Positions 39,244 through 50,274 of a DNA stretch of 64,000 nt are shown in pieces. Both the position numbers and the translations under genes were made by a program. The stretch covers positions 496,001 through 560,000 of the forward strand of contig JAYKKR010000008.1 of the NCBI GenBank assembly GCA_036971615.1, read 5' to 3'. This DNA comes from Amyloporia xantha (lineage: Eukaryota > Basidiomycota > Agaricomycetes > Polyporales > Adustoporiaceae). The stretch's first letter is position 1; each line of letters starts with the position of its first letter. The notes beneath the pieces were generated by a model that was given only the letters and a program-made list of their open reading frames with translations, ran no database searches and was not told the DNA's origin.

Positions 39244-42200
39244 TTCTTTTGCTCACTGTCCCGACCCACATCTTCCTCCCCCGCTTCCATTTCGTCCCAT
39301 ACCCCTTTTTGCGCTTCTTCCGCTTCCTCGACGATCTTGCGCACGTCTAGTGCAACCTCTTTTCGCGCCTTATACGGTACCACACGGAAAGCTGCATACC
39401 GTAGTCTCGACACCGCTCCTGTTAGTTCCGCGAGTATGTAGGCTCCTCCTTTTGTACGCCGTACGACAACCATAGGCCCGAAATACCGGGGTTTTGATTT
39501 CCTGCTATGTTCCGTCTCAATCTGTGAGTTCCGCACTAGCACCAGATCCCCCACCGTGAACACAAAATCCTTGATTGTCCGCGCGAACCGCCGCTCGAAA
39601 TCCTTGACCGACGCGTATCGAGCCGCTAGCACCCTCCGCCGTACGTCCCGCAAATCCTCCGCCCGTTTGAGCAGCTGCCGCCCCGGATTTCAAGTAGGTC
39701 CACATCGCTGATCTCCTTCCGGTCGGGCGGCACCAAGTACGTAGCTTCCGCCAGGTCGAAAGGGAAAACTGGCTCGATCCCGTGCGCGATATAGAAAGGC
39801 GAGGTGCCCGTCGATTTCTGAATCGTCACCCGTTCCGCCCAAAACACGGCATGCATCACCTTAGGCCACCCCTTCTCGTTCCCTCCACAAAGCTTAACCG
39901 CCGCTTCCCGTACGTCCCGGTGCCTCCGCTCCACGATCCCGTTCGCCTGTGAGTTGTACGCTGAGATTCGAATATGGTTGATTTTGTACCGTTCCCGCAA
40001 GTGTTCCAACGCCGCGACAAACGGTGTCCCGTTATCCGTAACAATTTCCTCCACCGCTCCCCACCGACACAGCAGCTCCTCGTAGATGAAGTTCCCAATC
40101 GTAACTCCTGTCTCCTTCCGCAGCATCCGCCATTCCGGGTAAGACGACAGGGAACAACGCGCTTGGACGATATGCGTGTACCCGTATGCTGTTGGCATGT
40201 GCATCGAGTCCATGTGCACCTTCGAAAACAGCCCCCCCGGCATAGGTACCGTCGGTGGGATGTGGTACTTGTGCGCCTTGCGGAGCTGACACTCATGGCA
40301 GCTTCCCACATACCATTTTACGTCGTGATCGAGACTAACCCACCAGAATCGTTCGAGGAGCCGGGCGCGCACCGTGAAGATCCCTTTGTGCCCGAGGGAG
40401 TCGTGCGCCTCTTTCATCAGGCCGTACCGCTTCCCTTTCTCCACCACCACCTTGTGCTTCCCTCCTTTATCTTTCTTCCAGAGCCTCCCCCTTTGACAAA
40501 GAACTTGCTGGCGTAACGGACGAACGAGGTGAACTGCCTCTCGTCCATTCCTTCCGGCCGCCTCGGGTCTCGTAAAAATTCGTCTACCTTCCGCACCCTT
40601 TCCTCCCGCGCCCCTCCGTTGCTGACCTCTGGGATCTCTACCCCCTCTCCCGCGTCCAGCGACCACACCATCAGTCCCTCTCCGTCCCTCTTCCCTCCCG
40701 GCGTATTCAAGACCTCCATGGTGAACGCGTAGGCCTCGTCAATCCACTCTTCGAAGTCATCTTCCTCTTCCGGGTCTTCCTCTGCTGCTCCCCGCCGCGA
40801 AAGCCCATCCGCCCCCGCATGCCGTTCCCCCGGCACGTGTACCAGCTTGAAGTCGAATAGGAGGATCCCAGCGATCCATCTGTTGATAGTGGTGTTTGGT
40901 TGGATGTCTGGGTTATTTAGCATCCCCTTAATATATTTGGCGTCGACTTCGACGACCAGCTTCTTCACTCCGATAATGTAGATCCGGCACGCTCGCAGCG
41001 CCCGGAACAACCCAAACAGCTCCAGCTTGGCTTGCGAGTATCGGGATTCGCGTTCGTTCCACGTTATGGACCCGAACCGGTTTGGCCTTCTCTTCCGTCC
41101 TCCCCTTTCTGTAAGATCCACGAACCCCACCCCGATCCACGATGAATCCACCGCCAGAATTACCTCCCGTTCGGACCCATAGTCGATCGGGACGAGCGCG
41201 GGTGAGTTGATTACTGCGTCCTTCAGCTTCCGCATAGCGTCCTCCTGCGCCTCCTCCCATACGAAGTCGGCTCCCTTCCGAAGCAGGTCGTTGAGTGGGC
41301 GCGCCATTTTCCCGAAGTCCTTTACGAACATCCGCACCAGCCCGCAGGTCCCCAAAAATCCTCGCACGTTTGTTACCGTCTCGCACCGCGGCCAATCCTT
41401 GATCTTCTGCACTCGGGACTCCTCTGGGACCCTCCCTCGTACGTGCATCGGTGCCCTACCACCACCACCTCTGGAACGCACAAATACGCCTTCTTCCCCG
41501 AGAACGTCCCTCCCACGTTCCCGATCCGTTGCAACACCCGATTTACGTTCTGTAGGTGTTCCCACACGAATCGCCTTATCCCTGGGTTCCCCTCGATTGT
41601 CTCATACCCCCCTTCCAGCTCGTACCGGGTCTTTGGCCCTTTAATTGGCACGTCGTCGATGAACGGGACCGTGACATGCGGAATCTCGTCCTGCAGGATG
41701 AAGGTCACATCCCCATGCATAATTTGCGCAGAATTGGTATACCCCATCGGAATCGAGGTCAGCCGAAATGCCCCCAGCGGCGTCTGGAACGAGGTGATGT
41801 CCCGCGACCGGGCGTCCAGGGTCCGCTGGTCGAAAGCTACGTATAGGTCCAGGATCCCATAACATCCCCTTCCCCCAAAGGACTCCGCCAAATGTTCTAC
41901 CAGTGGGGGAACCGCCGCGTCCTTGATAGCTACGCCGTTTAGGGGTTGTAGATCGTGCACCAACCGGAGGGACTTCCCGTCTTTCTTTACCACGCAGAAC
42001 CACCTGGACCGGTACGACGAGTTCGAGGGCTCGTACACCCCGAAGCGATCTTGTCCTTGATGATTTGTACGACCTGATCAAAGATTCCCGGCGGGATAGG
42101 GATGTTCTTCAGCACCCACGGAACGTGTTCCACCGTCGGAATCATGACCGGGTCGAAGTATTCGTCCGAGAACCTTCCCTTCTCCGTCTCGTCCCAGGCG

Positions 42201-42700
42201 AACACCCGCTCGTGCTGTCCCACTAAAAAGTCCACCAACTTCACTTCCTCCGGCCACAGGAATCCCCCTCCCCCTACGTCCAACGCCTTCCTCCGCTCGT
42301 CCGTATAACGCCCCTGCGGGTGGAACTCGGGCGGCCGACGAGGCAGTTCCGGTAGGTTCCTCAGGGGGTCCCCTGGCGCTCTTCGCACGATTCGAAATTC
42401 TTCAGGTAGTGTCGTCGCCACCGGCCTTACCTTGTTCGCTACCTTCTTGTAGGCGTACGCATGTACCACCTCGTCTTCTTCTACCCAGAATCCTTCCTTC
42501 CCGCTCCTTCCGTTCCCTGCCGGCACTACAAGTCCTCCCTCCCGTGTTAAGTGTATCCTCTTCTCCCCTGCTCGCACCACCGGTGGTCGTTCGTTCATCT
42601 TGGGTTCGCGCGGCACATACGAGGAAACAGAAATGCATTGAGACTGAATATCCTTGCCGATACATGATATGTGCGAATTGTCCAGACGAGGCAGCGACAC
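39174..42700 (-). CDS. Gypsy-2 Pol (RT, RNase H, integrase), with one-base frameshifts
   Basis: The order on the minus strand is RT (42,040-41,450; FIDD catalytic box, SIPMGYTNSA), RNase H (about 41,180-40,800; LAVDSSWIGVG, LSRRG), integrase (40,560-39,690; HHCC ending CHEC, MDSMHM, TDNGTPF, GIVERRH) and the C-terminal PRYFGPMVVV module to the stop at 39,174. Protein similarity to Gypsy-1 Pol is high throughout. The frame changes near 42,038-42,041, 41,434-41,436, 40,487-40,491 and 39,681-39,684, each time at a G run (C run on the plus strand) one base too short. All catalytic residues are kept, so the gene may be intact in reality. Confidence 0.85.
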
Positions 42701-44869
42701 CCGGGTGCGATTACCCCTCTCTTCTTCCCCCGCGCAGTGCTCCTCTCCGCCGATTTGCCTGCTCTATCTATCGGGTCGGAAGGGGTATACAGAGAGTATA
42801 AACGTACGAGTGCGTCTCCGCGAGCGTTGCCCGCATCCTCGACTATTGAAAACCCGCCGCGGATGGCTTCCGTCGACCGTTCCGCGGTTTTGTCGCCACC
42901 ATCACCCGTTCCCCTGTCTCCGGGTCCGTAAGAGTGATTTGTTGTTCGCCGGAGGAAGTCCCGCGTTTCGCAAGCAGTCAGAGCGAAGAAGGGCCGTCCC
43001 AGGAGGACTTCGAATGGCGTGTCGTCCAGCACCTGCAGCTGGAGGTACAGGTCAACGCTCCCGAACGTGAAACGTACGTTTTGCGCCTTCCCGACCGTTT
43101 TCACTTGTGCGCTGTTGGCCGTCTCCATCGTAATGGCTTCGTCCGGCTTCAGGACGATCCCTGTCTTCTCCCAGATGTCCTTCCGCATGGCCACGATCTG
43201 CGCCCCGCCGTCGAGCACACACTCGCATGTGAACTTCCCTTCGATAACTGGTTCCACCGCTCGCAGCGCCAGGGAGTCGTGCCCGATACTCGCCCCTCCT
43301 TCCGTAACCTGGAAGGTTTCCTTCGCGATCCTCCCAATGGTCCTCGTCGTCGACTTCTACCAGACCGGCGGTGGCTACCCGCGACGTCGTCACATCCCCC
43401 TTCACTTCCTTCCGCACCCCTGCCGAGATCGCCAGCACCTCCCCCACCGTCATCTCCACCTTCGTCCCGTAGAGCTTCTTCGTCGCTTCCGCCACCGAGT
43501 ACCGTTGTTCGATCTCCGTCTGGTACTTGTATTGCCCCGTGGTTCCTCCCGCCCCCTTTCCTTCGCTTCCCTTAGCCTTTTCCTCGCTCGTCCGTGGTAT
43601 GTTGGCCGCAGGTATCCCCGGCGGTTTCCCTCCTGGGCCCCGCAACGCCGCCCCGTCCTCGCCCCTGACTTCTTCACTTCTTCGAACCACACTTCCTTCT
43701 TCTTCGCCCGCGCCAACTCTGCTTGGAGAACCCGGACCCTTTCCGACGGATCTTCCTCATCCGACGAACCTTCGTCCCTCGTCTCCACCATGTTCACGCC
43801 CTCGTATATCTGGAAAAGGTTCGCGGCCAAGTGCGGAGGGGCCTGTCGCTCGTTCCCGCGACTCGTACCAGTTGCCCAGGGTTCTGGGCGTGCCACGAGT
43901 CCACTCGATCCTTCATGTACTCTCCAGGCAGGCCGCGCGGAATGAACATGCTGTTCGGGAGCCGTACTTTCCCAGTCTCGTCCCGGTAGATCTTCCGGTC
44001 AAGGATATACTGGAGGATAATCCCGCAGTTCCGCATGAAGTGCTCCGGGTCCCCACAGAAGTTGCACAGGAAGTTGCCCGGCGCTCCTCCCGCTCCTTGC
44101 ACGACCCCTCCCCGGTCCGCGGCGCCCCTCCCGCTCCTCCGCTGCGTCCCGCCAAGAACGCCTGCATCATCTGTATCGTCTGGTTGAAGAGCGCCAAGTC
44201 TACGCCCTCCGTCTTTACCACCGCGGTCGCTGCTGGAGGCGCTGTCGTCCCGCTCGTCCCTGCTGTGTCTCTTCCGCCCCCTCCCACGGCTCCTCCTCCT
44301 ACTCCCGGGAGGCACTTCTGCGCCACCTTGTGCATTACGTCCATCCCCCACGGGTCGTCCGGGTCGTGGTCGGGCTCTGCGATCTCCGCCCTCCGGGTAA
44401 TCGTCCGCAGTTCTTCCTCCCCAAACCCGCGCATGTACACTTCGTCCCTGTGCCGCGCCGCTATCTTGCTCTTCGATATCAGGAAGGCTGCGACCGGGGA
44501 ATACTCTCGATAATATGCGGCCTCCTCCCCCCTCGTCCGCACCCCCTTGTCTCGCGCCGACTGTGCTATGCGATCGAGGTCTGCCGTGGTGTACCTCTTG
44601 TCTCCGTCCGCTCCCGGGTACAAGGCCTTCACCCCTCGCTTAAACACCAGATACACCCGCCCAGTAGCCCCATCCGCCGTCTTCCATAGTTCCTCTTGTT
44701 CCACCGTCAGGTACTTCAGCGCGTACCGTATCTTCTCTTCTTCCGTTGTAATCCCTGCTGCCGCGCACAGGTCCTCTAGATCCTCGAAATATCGCAGTAG
44801 ATTGCGCGGTTCCCCGTCGAAGGTCGGCGCCGTCTTCGCCCCTCGCACGGGCATGGATGAAGTAGGCAT
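42700..44869 (-). CDS. Gypsy-2 Gag-protease, with frameshifts
   Basis: The first ATG is at 44,869. The capsid-like part has LLRYFEDLEDL and ALYPGADGDKRY blocks parallel to Gypsy-1. A frame change occurs near 44,125 in a C run, then a CCHC zinc knuckle CNFCGDPEHFMRNC follows. Later parts are spread over two more frames, and the protease has CVLDGGAQIVAM, where the usual D-S-G is D-G-G. As in Gypsy-1, an open, Ser/Pro-rich and acidic frame extends upstream to the LTR without any ATG. Confidence 0.8.
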
Positions 44870-45422
44870 GGCACGCGGGGGTACTGTAGCACTCGTCGAT
44901 TGGGTAGGTGCGGGACGGGGCGAGCTCACTCGTGATGGAGGGAGTGGTATGCTCGCGGGATCTATGTATGTCGACAGGATGGTAGGCTCGACGACCTCGC
45001 GTTTGACTCGTACTGAGGGTGGTGCCGAAATTGTTCGTCGGCGTGGACGTTCGGGAGGAACGGGAGATGAGCGGGTTGACGGGGTCGCGGATGATTCGGT
45101 GACTGATGAGATTGTGGATGTTTCTTCGGTACTCCTTCCTTCCGCCGGTGGCTCGTGGTTTACTGGGGAATGGAGCGGAGGCGAAGGATGTTCGAGGGAT
45201 ACAGAGCGCGTGTTGCTTTGTGACCGGAAGGGAGGGATTCTGACGTCGAAAGGGTTATCCGAGTCCGAGTCGTCGAACGCGGCCGGTCGGAGGGGAAAGT
45301 GAGGAAGGTCGAGATCTAGTCGGGGGAGATAGGACTGTTCTGGGCTAAGAGAAGTTCTTGCTGTAGAGTACGGTCCGGCACGGCGATGGTGCGCGAACGA
45401 AGTCTTCGAACTATAAGATTCC

Positions 45423-45440
45423 CCCTCGCGGTGGGCTCCA
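45423..45440 (-). other. Gypsy-2 primer-binding site
   Basis: On the minus strand TGGAGCCCACCGCGAGGG begins two bases after the 5' LTR end. It is identical to the Gypsy-1 site. Confidence 0.8.
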
Positions 45441-45442
45441 CT

Positions 45443-46915
45443 TGTAAGGCTTGGTGCTCCTCCTGCTGTGCGATAAGCACACCTGGAAGGAACAGATCAA
45501 TGAGTCGAAGGGGAAGGGGAGTGAAGACGTTCGCAGCGTCTGGCACGGAGGATGAGCAAGAGAGAAAAGAATTGATTGAGCTAGAGACTCGTAGGTATAT
45601 GGGGGACGCTCTATGTGTGCTATCCCAGTCAAGTCGCAGTCGCAGTCCTAAGTACGCAGTAGATATCCCGAATCGCAGTAAAATGGGTCAAGCCGCTTGC
45701 TCGCCCTCTCGTAGAAGTAAAACGCAGTGTAGCTCCGCTGAGCAAGAAAACCCGGTCGCGTGAAAGTCAAAGTCCCAGTCGCAGCTCGTACCAGATGGTA
45801 GATGCCCCTTCCGCCTCGTCCCCTTCCTCATATATACCTCGTCCCGCGTCCGCTGCCACGTCACTCTCCCTCCCGCTTCCTCCCGCTACCTCCCGCTGCC
45901 TCCCCTCCGACTCTTCCCCTGACTTACTTATCCTCCTTCCGCGCGCTCTTCCCTCCCTTCGCCTCATTTGCCATGTCTGAGCCTGCCGAACCCACCGACC
46001 CCATCGGCTCCCTCCACGTCCGCCGCTACCTCCTCCTCGTAGACGTGCTTCGCGCTGAATGTGTTGTTGAGCCTTCATTCCGCCCTTCCGATCCGGCTGC
46101 TTGGCTTGCCTGGGCGCACGGAGTGCGCTGGCTGCTGGTTTGTCCGCCTTCTCTTTTACTTCTCTTCCCTTCCCCTCACGTCCCGTCCCGCAGTGCCTTG
46201 CCTATGAGGCTCGAGCCCAAGCCATAGCCGCGGGGAACCTCACGCTCCCTCCGCTCACTGCCTTCGTCACCCTCCGCGAGCTCGTCCACTACATCGACTC
46301 GATCTTCCGCTCCTCCCTGAGCCATCGCGGTGCAGTCCCTTATCCTGGGATCGCCTGGAGCCCCGACGAGGTCCGCTCTAATGCGCAGCGGGACGAAGCT
46401 GGCACTCCGCCTCCCCTCCCGTTGTACACGGAAGAGGCCTTCTGGACCCCTCCCCGCGTCACCGAGGAACGTACCGATGAGGCTTTGGAACGGCTCGAAC
46501 TTATCGCCCGCCAGTTCTCGGACACTTTGGACCGTATGCGTCCCTATCCGCGGGCGTTCGAAGACTTAGAGCACTCGATCCGTGTTGCCGCCCATGCTCT
46601 GGGAGGGAGGGGAGGACGTCGGGAGGGAGGTCCCTCGCGGGCCCGTACCCCTGCGGAGGAGGATTTCCGTTACCACCGGGAGACTATTTATCGTCCCCGC
46701 GCCACCGCTCGTTCTCTGACGTCGGCGGGGAAGGGCCCGACGCTCCCATCGACTTGTCGACCGTAGATTAGCGTTCCGTCCTGTAGTCGTTCCGTTCGAA
46801 TGCCATGCTTGCTTCCGTCAAGCTCCCTTGTCCCGCGTGATCACCTCTCCTTCGTTCCGCTGTCTCGTCCTGCCCTACCGTCCGTTCATAGGGTAGCGCA
46901 TACCCATTCCTTACA
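45443..46915 (-). repeat. Gypsy-2 5' LTR
   Basis: This 1473 bp copy shares the TGTAAGG...CCTTACA ends. It contains a second copy of antisense gene C. The GCGT duplication follows at 46,916-46,919. Confidence 0.95.
45973..46766 (+). CDS. Antisense gene C, copy in the Gypsy-2 5' LTR
   Basis: The structure is the same as at 35,103: ATG at 45,973, exon 1 to about 46,137, a 56 bp intron, then an open exon to 46,766. In this copy the exon-2 frame continues to REGGPSRARTPAEEDFRYH without a break and then ends in a different tail from the other LTR copy because of a one-base difference in a C run near 46,696. Since both LTRs derive from one template, at least one tail is a sequencing or mutation artefact. 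Confidence 0.6.
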
Positions 46916-46974
46916 GCGTTGGAGTTGAAATCCGGGCATAGTTCTAGCGCAGGATCTCGGATGTTGGCATCCAT
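46916..46974 (-). pseudogene. DIRS-order element: first codons of gag
   Basis: The ATG at 46,974 opens a frame (MDANIRDPALELCPDF) that runs into the GCGT duplication and the Gypsy-2 LTR. It continues in frame on the other side of Gypsy-2 at 34,571 with AYIVACTAIAAN. This fixes both the start of the old element and the site of the Gypsy-2 insertion. Confidence 0.8.
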
Positions 46975-46996
46975 GTTCGAACTAGAGGATGGCCGA

Positions 46997-47008
46997 GTAT
47001 CTTTTATA
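46997..47008 (-). promoter_or_regulatory. TATA box of the DIRS-order element
   Basis: On the minus strand GATTTATAAAAG lies about 25-35 bases upstream of the gag ATG at 46,974. If used, transcription would start at or very near the ATG. Motif-based inference. Confidence 0.45.
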
Positions 47009-47056
47009 AATCACAGATAACTGTACTTAAATGAAAGAAAGGAGCTGTAGTATGAG

Positions 47057-47106
47057 GTGGCAGCGACTGCAGAGAAAGGGCGCTAGATTCAAGCGCCCGC
47101 TGCCAC
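47057..47106. other. Strong two-stem hairpin
   Basis: GTGGCAGC (47,057-47,064) pairs with GCTGCCAC (47,099-47,106), and directly inside on the 3' side GGGCGC (47,078-47,083) pairs with GCGCCC (47,093-47,098) around the loop TAGATTCAA; a 13-base bulge lies on the 5' side. It sits about 85 bases upstream of the DIRS gag start. The loop resembles a B-box (GATTCAAGC), so it may belong to a tRNA-derived repeat. Confidence 0.6.
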
Positions 47107-47154
47107 TCAGGCATAGACGTTGCTCTACGATGGCGCTCGTTCCTCGTGACATCT

Positions 47155-47240
47155 CAGAGCTGCAACATCCCTGACAGGTCCTGAAAGGCCCTGACAAGCC
47201 GTTTGTCAGGGCTGTCAGGGCATTTGCAGAAGTTCTGATG
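47155..47240 (+). repeat. SINE-like tail fragment
   Basis: GTCAGGGCTGTCAGGG followed by TTGCAGAAGTTCTGATG matches, with changes, the tail of the minus-strand SINE-like unit at 12,657-12,838. It is the third occurrence of this CTGACAG vocabulary in the window. Confidence 0.4.
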
Positions 47241-49368
47241 AAATTAACCCTGGCTCTCTTCGAGGGCCCTAATTTACCCATGTAACTTATGGTTAATTAA
47301 CCAACGGCTAATTAGCACTAATTAACCGGTCAAATTGGTCAAATTGACGGTTAATTAGCTATGCGTCCCAGTCAAGCTCCTCATTCTCGCGGCCGCTGTT
47401 GCCTGTCTTGTTCACAGTATCTCGCTCTGGTGCTGGTCGCGATGCACCGATAGGCTCATCCGCAGGAATTTCCATGAGCAGAGGCCAAGAGGAGGGCATT
47501 TACAAAATTTTCGACACGGACCTCCCAAAATCTAAGGACCCCGGAAACTTGGGGGGTGTATACACACACCCCCAATTAGGGTATGCCGAGCTGCGGCATC
47601 CGAGAGCCAAGCCACGATGAGCACACCGCCTGGCCCTCCACGTTGTCCGGAACAAGTCCGGGACTGGAGAGCTCCTGGAGAGTCACGAGATGACAGTCAC
47701 CTGCTCTGAGGGCGCGTCTACCTCTTCAGTTTGAACGCGTGTTTTGAGGTTCAACCACCTCTTCTCGTGCATTCTTTTGCACAGGTGAATATTATATGTG
47801 TAGAAATATGTATCTATCCACTCAAAAAAGTGTACTTTGCAAGTGTTCACCAAAATTTTGCGAAACTGGGCACAAACCACGAAGGTGGCTGAAAATGGCC
47901 CCCGTACACTGCCCCCCTACACACCACAAAGTGAGGTCCGTGTCCCCGATTCGAATCTTGCCCTCCTCTTGGCAGAGGCGACTCAATATGCAGGAGTTCT
48001 GCAGCAATAAATGCATCCCGCTTCACTGTCAGCAGAATGAATGGAAGATATGATCTGAGAGAGCCCAGAGATGAGAAGCGAGAGGACATGAGAGGACACG
48101 AGAGGACACAGACACAGACACAGACACCTAAGGCCCACGAGAAGTCGCGGAAGCAAGCAATGTATATGAAGGAGGCCGTCGCAGATCGCGCTGGCCGTGT
48201 ATGTACGTGTTTGTACTACGGCGCTTAGCACGCGAGCGTCTACTCTAACATTCGCTGCTTGGTAGTCTCTCACATCGCTAAGTCTTAAGTAGAGTTTTAT
48301 CTTGTTGCTTTCACATTCTCTATAGGCGTCATAGATATTCCAGGTAAATAGAGCTACTACGGTCCTACGGGCTCTGAGATGGCCTGAAAACGTCCAAAAT
48401 CATCCTGTATCATCATGGTCAAATTGACCCTACTTATTTGACCCATGATTTTTAACCCCCCTGAAATTGACTGGTAATTTACCGGTAATTTACATAGGTT
48501 ACAGTAATTAACCGAGCTAATAAGCCCAGCCTATTCACCGCAAAAAATTCACCATTTCGCAGGCAGCGAAAATGATAAGAGAGGCGTGTGAAAGGCATGG
48601 TTCCATATAAATAATCCCTTTTATGCACTTATCTTACCATTTTCACCGCCTATGAAACGGTAATTTATTTGCAGTGATTTCACTGTGGCCTACAGCAAAT
48701 GACAGCTCAGGCCTATTAGCAGTGAGCATCAGGAAAACTCAACATTTTCCTTACTGACCTTATCAGGTCTTACCTTCTTATCAAGACAAATCTAAGACAG
48801 CCAAGAACGATCCTCACTCTTAATTTTGTCTTAATGTATCTTAATTTTCACAATTTGTGTCTTATTGTTCTTGTCTAAGGAAATTAAGAAATTAAGTGGG
48901 CTAAGAAAAAGTGGGATTTTGCTGATGAGGTCAATAACCAAACAATTTTTTACAGATCCTCATTGCCTTATGTTACACCAGACATAAGGCTAAGTACACA
49001 TGGAATTGGTCTTTCTTCGAGCACTGATCATTGGAAGCCGTCGACTCGGACGAGGGCCGCCCAAGAGCGGCGGAGGCGTGGTTTTTGTAAACGACTTCCC
49101 TATCTTAGCTAGAGAACGCTCATTACGTAAGTCAACCAAGAGGCGTGGTAAACAATTTCTATAAACTGGTTTTTGTCCAACGTACCTGATTACGTAAATC
49201 CCCGCGAGTCCTTACGCACTCATAACCGATAGCAGAGCATATCGGAATGACAGGTCATTTGGAAAATGAACTGCACCTATAACTGAGACATGCACGTCCT
49301 GCTATTATTATCAAACATCGACCATCTGAGCCGCATTTACACGTGTAATAATTCTTTATATTGTACAT
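47241..49368. other. AT-rich repeat region without a supported gene
   Basis: Two zones rich in TTAATTAACC and GGTCAAATTGAC words (47,260-47,365 and 48,415-48,530) suggest the ends of a degraded element of about 1.2 kb. An ACAGAC microsatellite lies at about 48,100-48,128. Frames are short and unconvincing. Confidence 0.4.
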
Positions 49369-50274
49369 CTAGTTCGAAAATCTCGCCGACGACGAAGTGG
49401 GCAGGTCTTCTCCCTCCTGGACTATCTTCTTCACCGGGATTAACCACGCTTGATCCTCCGCATCGTCCTCTTCGTCCACGTTGAAAGTGTACTCTCTGAC
49501 CTCGACGTTCGCCCATGGCTTCAACGAGTTCTCTCCGTCTGTAATGTACCGCAGGCAGTCGCCGTGCGCCACTACCACGATCTCGCGCTCAGGACGCGCA
49601 CGAAGCCAACGACGATTCCAGCGAGCACGGGCCTTCAGTGCAGAGGATGTACCAGCGTAGAATCCGGCCTTAGACGTCCAGTCGGGCGTCAGCGTGCTGA
49701 AGTCTAGTCCGGCGTATTCGGGGTCGGCTTCAAGGACTTCGCGGGGCTACAGCAGACCATTAGCATGGGCAGCGAGTTGAGCCTAAGTGAGACATACCGA
49801 TCCTGTATCGCAAGGAAGCTCGTTGCACTACAGGGAGTCAGTCAAGCCACAGCGTAGTACCCGTTCGACACCACCGACCTCTTGCAATTGTGGCAATACT
49901 ACGACAGCCTTGCCTTGCTCCTCCAGACGCTTTCTCAACGAAGCGTAACCGATCAAGGTTGTCGATAGCGTGCGGCGCAGCCCACTGGTGACGAGCAGCT
50001 CTGCTCTCTGCTGTATCGTGTTCTGCGTGTCTGCGTGCAGCTTGGCAGCCTGCTGCCTCCCGAGGTCCGTCAACGGCGCATCGTGGACTGGCAGAGATTA
50101 GCGTTATTGTCTCACCGCACGACAAGCTACGTACTCGTATAGTCCTCCGCAACGCTGCAGATTAGCAAGTATGTCAGCGGTATGAACGCACACGGTGACC
50201 CGCCTAAATACTAACTTGTGTTCTGCCTGTGCATGGCGGGTGAGGTAGATGCGCTTCTCGGTTGCCTTCACCAT
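49369..50274 (-). CDS. Histidine phosphatase (phosphoglycerate mutase-like) protein
   Basis: Five exons: 50216-50274, 50135-50154, 49879-50087, 49798-49827 and 49369-49746, with introns of 61, 47, 51 and 51 bp. The joined frame is 231 residues, normal for small fungal members. The catalytic LTRHAQAEHN lies at residues 11-20 (His nucleophile in RH), the second conserved Arg in TSGLRRTLSTT, and the second catalytic His in VVVAHGDCLRYI near residue 173. The C-terminal PWANVEVREYTF is typical of the uncharacterised fungal branch. It probably removes phosphate from a small metabolite or phosphohistidine; the substrate cannot be told. The third intron has a less usual GTCGGT donor. This is the clearest intact host gene of the window. 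Confidence 0.9.

Larger units (their letters stand above)
34572..46915 (-). mobile_element. Gypsy-2: complete Ty3/Gypsy element with antisense genes
   Basis: The element is 12,344 bp on the minus strand with 1.47 kb LTRs ending TGTAAGG...CCTTACA, and GCGT on both sides (34568-34571, 46916-46919). The LTRs differ at about five positions, three of them homopolymer length changes. Order on the minus strand: 5' LTR, primer site, gag, protease, RT, RNase H, integrase, then a region of about 3.1 kb with two plus-strand genes, then 3' LTR. The pol frames carry several one-base shifts, nearly all in G/C runs. It interrupts the gag gene of the DIRS-order element. Confidence 0.93.
14800..46974 (-). mobile_element. 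DIRS-order (tyrosine recombinase) retrotransposon, split by four nested insertions
   Basis: Minus-strand fragments in collinear order give gag, reverse transcriptase, RNase H and tyrosine recombinase: gag start 46,916-46,974, rest of gag about 32,700-34,571, RT N-terminal half 31,946-32,690, RT C-terminal half plus RNase H 27,887-29,101, recombinase 27,679-28,000, 16,596-16,853 and 14,800-15,534. The interrupting elements are Gypsy-2, a TIR element, Gypsy-1 and a solo LTR. At each junction one copy of the duplication restores the codon frame. Removing them leaves about 5.1 kb, the usual size for this order. I see no DAM methyltransferase. Terminal repeats could not be identified, so the outer limits given are those of the coding region. 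A stop in gag and a frameshift in RT show it is dead. Confidence 0.85.
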
